The translations under genes were made by a program, and so were the position numbers. 64,000 nucleotides of DNA from Cardiocondyla obscurior (lineage: Eukaryota; Arthropoda; Insecta; Hymenoptera; Formicidae): assembly GCF_019399895.1 (NCBI RefSeq), contig NC_091872.1:5650395-5714394 (forward strand), written 5' to 3'. Positions 12,789-26,800 of the stretch are shown piece by piece (the stretch's first letter is position 1; every line of letters begins with the position of its first letter). The notes beneath the pieces were generated by a model. The model was not told where the DNA came from, did no database searches, and worked only from the letters and a program-made list of their open reading frames with translations.

Positions 12789-13752
12789 ACTTTTGTATTA
12801 AACACCTATATACGCCGCTGAGAAATATTTATGACTCTAGAACTCTGTTGTATAATAATAATAAATTTTTTTTTATTTAGTTATTGTTAGTTTCCATTCT
12901 TTCGAGCTTAGAAAATAATTTATTAATTTGGAGCACGTTTAATAATTTCAAAAATACTCGCGATTTTTCTTAAAGAAACCCCGATGTGCATTGTACATTT
13001 TTTTTAAAGATCGATAATACATTTACAAAATTACTTCCTTGCAAGTAGATGTGCATATCACTGTTCCTCGGAATGGAATACTGACGATCGCTTCGCAGAT
13101 ACCTGATACATACAAATGGCGATCATTCTAACAGACTACTCGTATCATTAAATATACAAACGCATACGCGCTACAGAACAGTGTATTGCACATGTCCATA
13201 CCTATGTACACACGGTCTTTCGTATCGAAAGAGCTGCATAAATAGGAAGCCAAACTGAACATGAAGTCAATCTCGACTTCGATATTCGCACATCCTTCCG
13301 TTCATATAATATTAAAATTAGATCGCGAACGCTCCGCCCGTTATCTGGCTGCCACTTGATCTTATACATTCTTCCGAACCTCTTTTGAATTTGAAAAATT
13401 CGGTGCCACCCCGGCGAAATTTTAATACGGGCGGTATTATTTTTAAATAAACTTTTCCATTTTCTTTTATTTTAATCTTGTGCTTTGATTGGAAATAAAG
13501 AAAGCATAGTAGAATGATTGAAAATATTTGTAAAACTGGAAGGTTAAAGTTGAAACCTGAAGAGATGAGAATGCAAATAAATGTGTGAATAAATCATCCA
13601 ACAACTCGCAATATATCAGACCATCATTTGCTCCTCGACTTTATCACGTCGCGTGTAATACCGAAGGCAAACATGCGGAATAGCTACAATGTAAATTCTA
13701 CATCAATCTCAATTTGTATGCTTCTGTACTCCACTTTACGCGTTAATCATTC
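12789..13752. other. AT-rich noncoding stretch
   Basis: AT-rich with ATAATAATAAA near 12855. No gene, tRNA or long repeat recognised. Confidence 0.55.
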
Positions 13753-13778
13753 AAAAAAAAAAAAAAAAAAAAAAAAAA
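13753..13778. repeat. A26 homopolymer
   Basis: Run of 26 A. The upstream sequence does not resemble the sequence beside the other A/T runs, so there is no sign of a shared retroposon body. Confidence 0.9.
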
Positions 13779-16700
13779 GTAATATTGTCGTTTTTATTTT
13801 ATCTTACTGTAGAAGATGACAAGCGTGAAAAATATAGAAAAAAATTTTACAATATATAAAACGTATAAAGAATCTACTATGAATGAGTGAATCTTTTATG
13901 ACGAATTGTTTCGCGAAGCCGTGGGGCAATAAATACGGAGTCTTACGCAGAGCATCGTACGTTTCGGCGTTAAGGAAATACAGTCGAAGAGTGCAATATT
14001 AAAATTTATTTAATTGATAATTATGTAGGATCGTTAGAAGTAACATTAATTGATAACCCGTTGAAATTTTTAATCGATCGACGTGTAGTCTTCAAACAAA
14101 TAATAATTTATTTAAGCCGTGCCGCCTTAACAACGAGCTCGGACATCGGAAAGCAGGTGATAACGGGCGCGACGGGCCATCATCAGAAAGCAAAAGTTGC
14201 CGGCCTCGAAAGCCGGACCGGAGCAGCAAGTGGTCGTATTCTCAGCGGCGGTGCAACTTTCTGCGTGGCATACCGAAGTTTCTCGATCCGCCGAAACTCC
14301 CGAGGAGTTACGGCAGCGTCCTTCGGGCCATTCCTGTTACCGGCTCGCGAACTTTGCCTTGTAACAAAATTTCACAGACGATCCGATAGTCGAGCAAAAC
14401 AAAAGTGCCCGCCAACAGTTCGGAATTCTTTATGTTATTCCGCGCTTTAATTAATAAAAACAGTCAGGTAATTTTTGCTGTTCAACTGAGAAGAGTAATT
14501 TACTGAATTCTCGCTAGATAAGATGTGAATTGATAAAAGATATTCAATTTTATAGATGACGTGTATTTAGAAATGTTAATGTATACGAAATATTAAATCG
14601 CATTATACAGAAATGAAAGCCGTGTGACTTTCCAAACCAAAAGCGGATTTTGCAAAAAATAACTGATTTCGAAAAGATTAAAATATTCATTTATTTCAAA
14701 TTAAAATTTTGAAGAAAATATATACGTATTATATATAATTAATATTTTTTAAATAAAAAAAATTATATTGATTGAATAATATTGTGTGTTGCCCGCGTAA
14801 TAAAAAAATGAACATTGAAAAAAAAAAGTGTATAGATAATCGTGTAATTTCAAATAAAATTCGTAACGAGAGGCAAATATTTGAATATTTAATTGTAATT
14901 AATATTTTATTCAATCTTTTCTCTCAAATTAGAGGTTCATATCTCTGCACTCGAATTACAAACAGAGTTCGTTAATTAAAATTTTGCTGAACGATTTTAA
15001 TGGATTAATAAACATGAAGGATTTATTGATGGTATTTTGCTGATAATAAGTATCTTTTAATTCCGTGCGCCCGGGCGATGTTTTATGTATCAAAATATTA
15101 TCAATATTTTGACGTTACCAGCGTTCACAGTTTATTCGAAATTAGGGAAGGAATAGAAGCAAGAGAGCGTGCCGGGTTGCACAAAAATTTTCCCTTCGAG
15201 ATATCCTGTCTTACGCGAAATAATACATATCACTGAAAGTAGAAACGAGTTCCCCGTTTTACGGCGAGATTCCTCGATTTGCGCTTTTTAACTACTTCTT
15301 TAAAATAATATCCCAACTCGGTCGAATACTAAAAATGAGATCGCGACGATTCCTACGGTTCTAACAGATCGCTATCGTTGAAGTTTACTCCTCCAACGAA
15401 AACGTTCTCAACCGAGATCTGATTGTCGAGAATAGGCCGTGCCGTATTCGCGATCTAATAGCAGATTCGGGGCCACGATCGCTCGAACTTTCCACTTCCG
15501 CCAAACTTCGGCGACCCTACGCGGGATCCCTTTTCGCATCCCGCATCTCCCGAGAGCTGTATCTTTCCACGTAAAAGCGATGTCCTTTTCACCTTTCCAA
15601 CTTTTCCTGTCGTGAAATTGAATCGCCGCAAAATCGGTTTTGACTCTGGGCACACGTGGAATCTAAGGATCTGGGCTCATTTAACGTTTTACCTATTCAA
15701 CGTTATATTACGTGTTATTAATTATATCCAGTGTTATTATAAAAAAAAAAAATTATTATTCGTCGTATTGATAGAAACATCAAACGTCACGAGTACTAAC
15801 GATAGTTTTTAGCGCTTTTTCTCCAACTTCCAAGCGTTATATTCTTTTAAATATTTTTTGTTTTCCACGGGCAGAACTGCGCAAATTACATGTACAGCGA
15901 CCGCATAAATCGTACAGAACGTGACAACGTGGAGCGTATTCACCGAGTCTATTTTATATCTCCTTCATGAGGTACCGCCGGTTGTCGCGGCGCGGTGTCG
16001 CTTTTTTGAAGTGACGTCGCTACGTGTCTCATAAAAAAAGAAAAAAAAAGAATAAAACCCGAGCGCGTTCGAGTGATTGGTATTGCGAAGCTCGCGGATC
16101 TCGCGGCAAATTATACATGCGATCTACCGCGGAAACGTTGGTCCGGCACGCGCGGATCGTTCGGCGATCGGACGGAACTTCTCTCGCTCGAGACGAAGAG
16201 AAAATAAAATCTTCCGCGTACAAAGAAGATCGGAGCGACGAGATACGGCCCGCGAGAGATGTGTGACCGGACTCGCTCTCTTGGCGGGCTCTAAAAGTCG
16301 AGATAAGCAATGAAATCGATAGACTTTCCTTCGGCTGGAATCTAGTTCCGAAGGCAGCTGGTAGACATCCGCGCCCCCTCCGTCTCTCTCCTTTCCTCGT
16401 TCTCCATCACTTCGAGAAACGTTTCTCCGGCATTAACTCCTTTCGGTATCTTCAATGGAAACTTCACCGCTATTTTCAGGTTTATCCCAGCGTCGCGTTA
16501 TCGAGCGTTAGCTTACGGCGGCTCGTAAATTAATAAACGTCTCGCCTTCTTTTTCTTAAGGCGCTTAATTTCTCGTTCGCGCAGGTAGATACGTTACACG
16601 TATGCCGCTTTAATTAACTGCTACTTTTTAGGAGAATTATAAAAGGTCTTGGGATCGGCATATTTGATTGTAATTTCCTTTAATTGTCTTTTGTTATAAT

Positions 16701-18318
16701 TATGCGATTCGCGCCGCTTCGCCGAGTGCTGTTTACCGTCGTGGAAGCGCGTTTGGGCCGAAAACGGCCGGAGTTCTCGCGGCCACCAAGAGCGGCTTTC
16801 TCTCTAATTCGCTGCGCTATTACACATTCCTTTTCTTTCTCCGCGAATTTATGGGCGCACGCGGCATAAATTCACGGGCAATTCAACGGCGAAGGGACGT
16901 TCGAGCGCGCGATATTCCGGGGTGACTTTTGCATAAAAGTCAAGCTCGCGCTTGTCATTTTTCATCACGGTCGTTCACCCTATTGTTGTATCGGCCTCAC
17001 TATGCACGCCTTTTTTTTTTCTTTTTTTATTTATTCCGACGTAGCGATACGGTGATTGATAGAAGATGCATGTATGTAGGATATTACACCACGGTCGGAC
17101 GTCTTCTCGGCCGCAAATATTAGAGACTTTAAAAAGTTGGTTCATCATCAGGCGTCAGCGCGATATTTATTGGCTGAATTTAATATTCCATTTATTAAAA
17201 ATCAATTTTAATAAATACCATTTTTGACGGAAAATTAAATTCAACATTAATTGATATTGCGAGCAATTAACTGATTTCTCTACGTACAATGAACCCTTGC
17301 ACACACATTAATCAAAAGAAAAACTCGCGACGATCGATAGTTTAATGGGATATGAATAAGTTTTTTATTCTTTCTTTATTTACAAAGTCCAGCCATTTGG
17401 AGCGAAATGCACGTTACTTTTTTTTTTCTTGAAATTTTTTTACACTTTTATTTATAAACGAGAATGTTACATGTGTTACACGCGTTTTCCTTTTCTTTCT
17501 ACTTACATTACTATCCTATTTTGCTTGATGAGGCTCGAAATCTTCGGACCATTTCCTTTCCGTCGTGATCATTTAAATTTATTGATACGTAAGCAGCCGA
17601 CCTGAAATTTTACGAGAGCGATCGTTTCAACTGTCGTCCATATATTTTTGTTTTTGCGCAACGACGTGGCACAGGTAAAAATAATACTATATATAAATCG
17701 TCAATCAAATTTAAAATTTTATTTGCAAAATCACACTAAATAAATTATTTTTATCGCACTCTTCAAAACATTCAATTTTGATAATTGGATTAATTTTCTT
17801 AAACTTGTAAGCGCTATTGAAACTGTAATCGAAAAACTTCGGAGTTTTTTTTTCGTCCCAGTGACATAAAAGGCGCAGTCGAGCAATCGTACATCGCAGT
17901 TGTGTGCGTCAACTTTAAAGGACTTTTTTTTTTTGCGGCAGATGGTTTTTTGAACCTTGCTCTCGTCCAATGAAGAGTAATTACGAAAATCAAGTTACAG
18001 TGTAACGCGTTTCAGACTGGTTGACTGCATCTCCCGGTCATGTCCAGCGGGCCGTCGTGTAACAATTTGTAGTTTTCACACAGCAGCGCGCTGCACTTTC
18101 CTCGTTTCCCTCGGCTACCGTAACGAATGCGACAGATTTCGCGACTCTCCATTAACTGCACTCTCGCGCAAATTTTGAAGATAGCATTGCAAGCATCGTG
18201 CAAAATTTAAGGGGCCTTTCTCGTGCTCCCCGGTGTAGCATAAAGTGCGTAAAAATACGGAGCATTATCTCGTCACGTATACAATTTCATGAATATTTTA
18301 AATAATGACGAGACAGCG
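13779..18318. other. Noncoding stretch, no gene seen
   Basis: Alternates between AT-rich sections (13840-14120, 14460-15060, 17160-17780) and CpG-containing sections (14140-14440, 15400-15700, 15960-16330, 16700-16990, 18010-18240). The frames in the CpG-containing sections are Arg/Ser-rich, overlap on both strands and usually begin at TTG or GTG. No domain, tRNA or miRNA was recognised. Confidence 0.5.
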
Positions 18319-18344
18319 ATATATATATATATATATATATATAT
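18319..18344. repeat. (AT)13 microsatellite
   Basis: Thirteen perfect AT dinucleotides followed by TTTC. Confidence 0.95.
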
Positions 18345-19061
18345 TTCTTTATTCTATAGAAATTAGTCTATAAAATAAAACAATAAAAAAAATTAAAATT
18401 TAAAATAATTTGAGACAATTACGTGTATTAGTGAAGAGTTATGGTTGCCAGCGCCGTAAAATATCGAAGAATATTTAAAGAAATAAGATGATATTAATGG
18501 ATTGATAAAACCTGCCGTCGAGCGAGTGTACGTTAAATTTGAGCAGATATATTGATGCGTGGTATGCTAGATACACGATCTTTTTCGGCAGTGATATTTT
18601 ATTCCTTTTCTCTGGCACGATAATCTGCAGCGCTCGATGGTATTAGAGCACTCAACTGTGACATATCGACAGGTTGACTTGTGCCAATATCATGCCAGAG
18701 AAAACTCTTGAAAACTACGAGAATGACAGTAATCGTTAGAAATCTCGCGAAAACGCGGTCGATATATTTTGAATATGCAAGATTTCCATTAGCTTCTCAA
18801 ATCTTCAGTCAATCCCCGCCGAATGTTCTGCGTTTAAACCTGACAATTTATTTATTTATCTATTTATTTTTTTCCAAGTGATGTTATCTCTCGACTGCGA
18901 GCGAGAATATCAAAGTGCGCGAAGAGAAAAAAAAAAGTTCCCTCAACTACGTGATGATACTTTTAATGACAAGCGCGGCTGACTCGATTATTATGAAAAT
19001 GACTGAGCCAACTGTAATATTTATTTGTTAGAATCGTGATAAAATTAGTTGAGGTCGAAAG

Positions 19062-19065
<4 letters not shown>
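18345..19065. other. Noncoding stretch, no gene seen
   Basis: AT-rich sequence between two TA microsatellites, with TTTATTTATCTATTTATT near 18848. No coding signal. Confidence 0.6.
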
Positions 19066-19122
<57 letters not shown>

Positions 19123-19124
19123 TT
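19066..19124. repeat. (TA)24 microsatellite plus T11
   Basis: Twenty-four TA dinucleotides (19066-19113) running directly into a T11 tract. This is the longest dinucleotide repeat in the window. Confidence 0.95.
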
Positions 19125-19499
19125 CTCTCGGCACGGAAAATCACGCGCCATCGACGACGATGTAGGAGGCTCTCTGTCACTGGCGAAATACAATGTCGAA
19201 TGCAAAACTTGGTTATATCTAGATCGCGGCTTTCTTTTTTCCTTGTCAGACAATGCGCGCTAAGGAGCAGTTGAATTTTTTTACGTCTCCGCGTTTCGTA
19301 CCACCTTTCGGCAAGTCATCACGTGACGAACTTCCGTTTATCACGCGGCAGACGACAAGCGTAAAATTTCAAACCTTGTAATTATACTTTTGTGACTTTG
19401 GCGGTGCTCGAAAACTATTTTACTTTACGTGACGTTTCACTGCGTTACGACTGGGCTGCGACGACAAACATAAACTTTACGCACGTCCCAAAATTCACT

Positions 19500-20600
19500 G
19501 CTATCGTTCATTGCTATTTCCGTTTTTGAAGTCCGTTGGGAGGGAAATTTTCGCCGTTTATTCCGTGACCATTTCGCGTAATATCTTGAGTCAAATTTTA
19601 GCTATAACCTTGTCAAATATATTTTTACATTTTTTTTTTTTTACGAGGAGGCAAATCGCCTTTTCTGAATGGCGTGATTCTTTAAAATCTATTGTGCCGT
19701 GCAGTTGCATTTTACAGTTATGGTCGTTTGAGGCGAATTACGGATTTCGGTGAGTTCGCACAGCGCGCTAACGGCTTCGAAAATTGCTCAATCATGATTT
19801 TTACGTGGGGTACGGTCGCGAAAGTTGTACTTTTTCCCGGGGCGGGCTATTGAAAATTTACTAGATTAGTGGAAAATTCTGACGTTTTATTTCCGGCTTT
19901 TCTCACCTGTAACGGTATACTGCGAAATTTACTTCAGCCGCGAAGTTCCGTTAGCGTCAAGCGTGCGTTTCTTCGGAAAATAATATTGGAAATTCTCGCG
20001 CGGCGCGTCGTCTTTACGTCTCGAACTCTCCGCTTTTGTGACGCGCGATTTCTTTCCTTCGTTCAGAGATATATTTTGAAATTTATTCAATCGTGGGGTG
20101 TGCATTAGCGCGCCAAGTACTCTTCGCGAGAATAATGCTGTAAATTCGCGCGTTACTTTGCGCCTCGAGTTCTGTCTTTTCCTTTTTTTTTTATTATTAT
20201 TATTACTTTTTTCTTTTAATCCCAGAGTTTTCGCAGTTGGAAGCGGCATATTTCGGAATTTACTCCATCACGGAGATACAGCCGGCGTCGAATGCGCGCT
20301 CGGAAATAATAGCGGCACGGTTTAACTTGGTCTCACCACTTTTTTTTTATTCCGTTGCTAAGCTAAGAAAATTTCTTTCGTCTGTAACGATATATTCCGG
20401 AATTTACTCTACCGCGAAACTTGCCTTAGCGTTAAATGCGGGCTGAAAATAATATTCAAAATTTGCGTTTCGGTATACCTGCTTATTTCGCTTTTTTTAC
20501 GCCGGCTGCCAAGTTTGCATTTCTTTTGCTGATGTAGTGACATACTTTAGGATTTTTTTTTTTATCGCGGGGATTGCGTTATCATTAATCTACCGACAAC
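19500..20600. repeat. Diverged tandem array, about 150-bp units
   Basis: A block near CTGTAACGRTATATTCCG, followed by a GGAATTTACTC-like core and then CCGCGAAACTTG and TTAGCGT-like words, recurs at regular spacing. Clear units start near 19907, 20058, 20237, 20382 and 20528 (spacing about 145-180 bp). Weaker ones start near 19602 and 19765. A second landmark, GAAAATAATATTSRAAATT, follows several units at 19975, 20127 (degenerate), 20299 (partial) and 20442. Units are well diverged from each other, so the array is old. Interstitial T-runs account for length variation. It may extend upstream toward 19300 in very degenerate form. Short plus-strand frames over the array repeat the same pattern and are not convincing coding. 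Confidence 0.6.
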
Positions 20601-22579
20601 CGCTGTGATATTTTAATTAAAACACGTGTTTTAAGAGTCAAAATTAAAAGAACTTTTTAATGTATATATATATGTAATGTATTTTAATGTATATGTAATA
20701 TATTCTAGCGTTGAACATAACGATTTTATGGAAGAACGGAAAATAATTTACCCTAACTTAACCGAAAGAGGCAAATATAAGTAAACATTAGAAAATTATT
20801 TTATAAATCACTGTAATTGCAGCTATTAACGCGCGGAAAATACCTACTTGACTGAAGCACAAGTCCCACTTAGATCCATATAGGCTTTTCATGTTCCCGC
20901 GACCCAGTAACATTTAAACCACTTTATAAATCGTGATAAACGTGCAATCGTGCGCGACAAAAGTCGGTTAGCCGTTTCATACAATAATAAAAAAAAAATT
21001 TTTTACTCCAGCGAAGAATACCACTCGATCGACATTTTCATTCAGTATTAATAGACGAGGTAGAAGCTACGTTAATTATTTCAAAAGTCTCTAAATGTGA
21101 TTTAATTTATTAACCTCGTACGTCATAAAAATAACGCGTTAATTATTCGATCAGCAATTAATCAACAACGCAATTGGAAATATATATATATATATTTAGA
21201 TTAATAACAAACTGGAGGAAAGATGCGACTGGCAATTATAAGTATAAAGCGTATCAATTAAAAATGAAACACATAAACGGTGATGAGGGAAAAATCAATG
21301 ATGTTAAAAGATGAAAAATTAAGTAGTAAATAAAATATAAGCGAGGTGAAAAATGGGAGGGTGTTATATATAACAGGGTCTGCTTAGCAAGATACACATT
21401 AATCATGCCGGCAGGAGATTTAGACAGGACAGTTGGGTTTTGTAGAAAATGATAACTGTAAGAGGAAACTTCGGCGGTTTAAAGCGTTTCACGCTGCTGC
21501 TTTATCTAACAATTTTATACCGTCAAACTTATTTCTCCCGCGGTTCAAAAGAATCGCATCCTAACTAGATTTATTTCAAGAAAAAAACTTAATTTTACAA
21601 TTTGCAACGTTTCACTTTGCAATTAATGTCAGTAAACGTCTCGAAGTTCTCACAATCTTCCCCGTCGTCTATACCTTTTTTTTCCCTTTTTTATTTTTTT
21701 TTTCTTTCTTGTTTTTCGCGTATACAAAAATTCGTCTTGCTTCTTTTTCAATCCGGCAATTTACATTTCACGTTTCTGCCGTACTGATTCGCATGAATTA
21801 TTATCCGAAAATCTTGCCACCGAACGTCTAGCCGAGTATTTCGGCTTCTATTTCACGGATTAGTGTTTTAGTGACACGTAAATATACGTTTCCGGGGCGA
21901 CGTGAATTAAACGCGTGCTGATAATTTCTGTGCGCGTGTCGGTTCGAGTTTAATTCGCGTCTCGGATTACTACCGCTGGCGGTTATCCATTAACGCGGCA
22001 AACGCGCGAGGCTCCGGGTACACGTGACGTTTCAGGATAATGAGAGCGAATCCATCCGCGCGTCCACCGCGGCGTCCCGCGCTCTTAACGGAATGACTTT
22101 CCTCAAAGTAACGCTCAAATAATCGCGCTCGTGCATTCAGTTCTCATTACACTTCCCGGCGTAATCGGGGACGTCGATCGACTCGCCCGGCCATCGTCAT
22201 GCAAAGCCGAGGTCCGTGGTACAGAATTCGTATCCCTTTCTCTCGCCGCCGGCAGTTGACGTCAAGACGACAGAGCCCGGCGTGTGAGCCCGAGAAACGT
22301 ACTGTAAGGAACGTGTCAGGGCCCTTTGCGGTTAATGGAATCCAAGTTCGCTCGCAAGGAGGAACGTCGTCTGCAGCGGTTTCCGCAAGTGGTAACGTGA
22401 CGCAGTAACGTATAATAGAACGACGTCCGATAACTGATCCCGTGATTTTTCATTTACCCGGAGAGAAATTTCCCACGCCGCTTCTCTCATCGTCATAATC
22501 GGCATTCTGGCGAAAATAAATCGTGACGGAGAGAGTTTTTTTTTGTTAACGTCTATCCTTGAGTAAACAAATTATAATT
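20601..22579. other. Noncoding stretch, no gene seen
   Basis: AT-rich at 20600-21420, with short TA runs near 20664 and (TA)7 at 21181-21194, then CpG-containing from about 21830. The pyrimidine-rich frame at 21602-21787 and the frame at 22199-22408 lack domains. Confidence 0.5.
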
Positions 22580-22616
22580 AAAAAAAAATAAAAAAAAATA
22601 AAAAAAATAAAAAAAA
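22580..22616. repeat. A-rich tract with T interruptions
   Basis: Runs of 6-9 A separated by single T residues. Simple sequence. Confidence 0.85.
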
Positions 22617-23828
22617 CTAAGCAAACGAGCGAGCGAAATTATCTGCAGCGCTCTAAATATTCCAGTCTTCCGAGATTTTTATTGAGACTTGGAAAACAAT
22701 CGATCGCCAATTTTATTTCTGCAAAATCCGTTGTAATATTATCAATTTCCATCGCGTCGTGTATTAACTTCGATGCGTGAAAACATTTGGAAATTAAACG
22801 AGGGGAGATATGTGACTTTCGTGCCGTAATGTCTGACACGTTCTACGTAACCGCAAATATCTCTATCCTGCCCGCCACGACTGCGGTGCCCGCCACATGC
22901 AAATGAAGTTAGCGTCCTTAATCCTAGCGGACTGCTCTATCGCGCCGGCCAAGATAATTGGTTCGCGATAATCGACTCGTTGGGTGTGTTCTCTCGTTAA
23001 GCTCTCTCCCCCGGTTTTCCTTATCTCCCGGTCGAATCGTCGATATTGGGCTTGTTTCGCCCGGCACGCACCAAGGAAAGGCCGTCGAAATTGCGACGCG
23101 GATTTATGAACACCCCGCACTATTCCGTATAAACAATTCGAGAAGTCGCTCGCAATAAATCCAGCCCACGAGCGGGGCAGTCGTTCCCTTGAACACGACA
23201 AGAAGACCGACGTTCTTTTACGCGCGGCTACACGCCGTCATTTTTCTACGAGGGATATTGGAAATGTCCTGGCGACGTGGTATCATCCTCCGGCAATCGT
23301 CGACGACGGCAACAATCCGGAACTTTGCGGGAAACGAAAAAACTTCTGCGTTTTCTTCGAGGTAACGAGCGCCGCGCGCGGAGTAATGTAATATAAAATT
23401 CGGTGAGTGAAAAGTAATTTACTGGCGAGCAAATTGGCGATCACCGAGTCCCCTTATATAATTTGCATGATTCGTAATAATTATTAAAATTAAACCTCTA
23501 ATTAATAAACAACTATAAAAAAAAGTATGCAGATAGTTTGCTTATATTTTAAACATCAGAATTAAATACGAAAATTCGGAACTCGCAGTAATTTAATCCA
23601 TTGCGTAATCATATGCCGTTTTCCTCGATAGTGTCTGCGTTCGATTGCCAATTTTATTCTTCTACGGGCCACCTTCGTCGGAAAACGTTCGTGTAAAATT
23701 CCAGCGCGCAATAAGGACTCGGCGAAGGACTCGGTGACGGTTTATTACAGTTATTGTGTGCGGCGCGTTATTACATTCCCTGTTCATAGAACCGGACTAC
23801 TTAGGACAGAGAGCTCGGGCTGCTGCAG
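22617..23828. other. Noncoding stretch, no gene seen
   Basis: CpG-containing unique sequence. The overlapping frames at 22863-23201 (minus) and 22958-23158 (plus) show no domain. Bases about 23455-23580 are AT-rich. Confidence 0.5.
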
Positions 23829-23852
23829 CCTCCCCCTCCCCCCCCCACCCCC
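23829..23852 (-). other. C-rich tract, potential G-quadruplex on minus strand
   Basis: Runs of C5, C9 and C5 separated by single bases. The complementary strand has enough closely spaced G runs (the G9 can be split) to form an intramolecular G-quadruplex, and the plus strand could form an i-motif. Simple sequence is the default reading. Confidence 0.5.
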
Positions 23853-26800
23853 GCGTTCATCTATTCCGCGCGAGTGACCCTCAATAGCAACGACACCGCG
23901 ATAGCTACTTCACCCCGAAGAATCGGATTTCCTGTAATACTGCGCAGCGCGCGCATCGTTGTCGCATCATGTTAATAAAAGATAAGAATGCCGGGGGGTA
24001 TCGAACGCCAGCCGCTGCGGAAGGAACGGAGATAGGGGGTGGGCCCCGATATATGTGGCTCGTATCTCGCCATACGTTTTATCAGTCACGGTTCACTTCG
24101 CTCAGTATCCTAGAATCGGATCCGATTCGTTCGCCGCGTAACGAAAGAGGAACTGGAGCTTCTAACGAAGAAAAAGAAACGGAATCGCGACGCGCCGATT
24201 CGCGCAGGATCCGATAGACGTTATTAATTTTTGTTCTAATCGTCGTTGAAGAATAGCCGCAGCTATTTGCGATTCGTCATTTAGAAAGTTTAGATGCAAA
24301 TCAGCCGAGCTCTGAAGTAGTCAGGATTATTTAGATTTGCTAAAAAATTATGCGGTCTAGATGAGTCGTATTTTTCTCTCTTCTTTTTTTTTTATATTAA
24401 CAACTTATAAAAAACTTCATTCTAAATAATGCGTCAAAGAACGCTTTGGTAACGACATAAAGATGGTAATGCGTACCCAAGAAAAAGCTCGTAAGTTACA
24501 GAGAACTGAGCACAATTTGTCTTCTAATACAAGGTAAGCGTTCTCGCCGCCTTTCTTTCTTGTTTGTTCCTCCTTTGTAGCGCCGGTTTATTCGGAAGAG
24601 AGGCAGGACGAAAGAGGAAAGGGGGAGGGGGAGGGGACAAAGCGGCGTTACGGTTTTGCATACTTTTTGCCAGCTTCACGTGACACGCCGGGTAAACGTA
24701 GCGGCAGTTATAAGCGACGCGAGGCAACGTAGGGTCGCGCGATTCACGCTCTATATACCGCCGTTGGTCGTCGCGCATGAAGAAACGAATGTTGTCACGT
24801 TGCGTCGACTAAGATACGCCCGGCGGAATATATCCGCCGGAGAAATTGGAGGCGAGACGCGAGGGGGAGAAATCGAGGGGAGACAAGTGAAGAGATTTAA
24901 TATTCGTGTCTGCGCTGGATGGGAGAATCACAGGTCGAGTTCTCGGGTAGCAGCTCAGTTTCCGGGCCGGAAGAATTTATCACCCGCGCGTGTGCTACTC
25001 GGCTCGATGATTGATTCTTCATTCGTTCTCACCCCCGAACGGCTAACGACACGCTCGCGAATTACTCGCCCCGTGTATCCCGCGAGCTCGGGCTGGTTCC
25101 CTTAAGATATTGGCTTTCAATTTGGCGCGGATCACTTCTCCGGATCGGAAATGCGACACGGAGCGGACTCTCGATGGCTGGACGCGGCACAAAGCCATCT
25201 GTTTTAAAAAGAAACTTCGTGCGCGAGGATTTTAGATGTTATACCGCGCGCACCTGTGGCCGCCTCAATCTCGAAACGTATCCTTCGAATCGGCGTGTCT
25301 CGCGGAAAGATCGCGCGAGTTCTTATTTCGATTAGGTCGGATCGGGTGGAAAATAGAAGTCGATTGAAAGTAGATCGCGATAAAAATTAATCTCCAACGA
25401 GGGCGAGCGTTGAAATTATTGTGAAACTCACGTACACCGAGTTTTGAAATGCGACGTGGACAAATAAATGTTACAAAAGTCAATATAATTTTATTATTAT
25501 AATAAATAGATAATTAAAGCTAAATAATATAATTATTAACGCCATTAATATTCGATTTGAACGTATAATATTTGTCAAGTTGTACAGGGAAATATTGAAA
25601 CATAGTAATGTTTTTGACGAATGTCAACAATTATAAACATAAATTACCCGATTAGTCAGTGGTATAATTACAATATTATTAAACCGTATAGGAGCGGAGG
25701 GAATTTTTGTGTAATTCAATTCTCTAATTTTAAATTTAATTTTTTTTTTCTTTAGCTACATTACTAACGTAGCTCAATATTATTCAGCGTTTAACCAATA
25801 TAGGTATAATACTGAACTTTACGAATCGTATTTCGATCGCGGTTTGAAATTTAACTTCCGTTCACATTTCAACTCGTGTTCGTGAACCACGTTAATGTCG
25901 TTAAATAGTTTTTCGTTTCTTGCACAAATGCATTAGCATACTAATGGCCGTATCAAAAGTTTACGTGCCAGACCGCGCAATCAATATGTCCATTAATTCA
26001 ATTATTTACTTTCGAGAAATTTATCTATCTAAAACAAGCAGTATTATTTTAATATTACTTCGACAATTACTTACAAAACTGGGTATCAAATTTAATAATA
26101 TTTATTGGACGGCGATATTTCCTCCGCAAATTTACGTTCGATCCGCGTTCCCTTTTCTCATCTCCTCGTTCGCAAAAGCTTTCGCCGTACATTCATATCC
26201 CCTTCGTTAGGGTGAGATTTAGGATCTTAATACGAGATCGCTGAAGGGACGGCGAAGGGCGGTGCCGTATCTTCGCGATAAATTCGAGCAAATCGCACGG
26301 GGACGCGCGGATTTATAAAGTGGATTTACAAAAACACCGTGCGCGAAATGAGCGGATCGCTCTCGCGCGAAGGGTGAAGACCTCCGGAGATGCGAAGGGC
26401 AGGGCTAAGCGAACGTTACGAGCGACAGCTACTTCGAGGCTGAAAGCCATCGTTACTCTCCGCTGTACGGACCTGGTGGTGGTTTTGGGCCGGCGGCCAG
26501 AGATGTGTGCTGCAGCTTCCTTTTCCACTTTCGATCGAGCCGCGCAACGTGCGCGCCGGTCTCCTCCACTTCGCGAAACTCTTGCGGTAATGGCGACGCC
26601 GTGCGGAATTCAAGAGAGGGCCGGATCAAAGATCTAAACGTGCGGAGAAAATCATCGCGCGAGAACTCTCCCCGGCCATTTGTGGAACGAAATGTAACTG
26701 AAATTCGAGAGTATGCCCCCGGCCAACAAAAATGCGAAAGAGGCCCGCGGGGAAATGTGATATTAATCTCTTTTACGGTGAAGTATCGCCTCGCGCGGGT

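Noticed and set aside
19869..20446. Plus-strand frames over the tandem array with repeated GIYS-like words
   Set aside because: The peptide repetition follows from the DNA repeat, and the frames are interrupted between units.
21938..21950. GGTTCGAGTT resembling a tRNA B box
   Set aside because: No A box or cloverleaf arms at the right distance upstream.
24656..25105. 149-codon plus-strand frame
   Set aside because: Begins at TTG, no recognised domain, composition explained by CpG-rich sequence.
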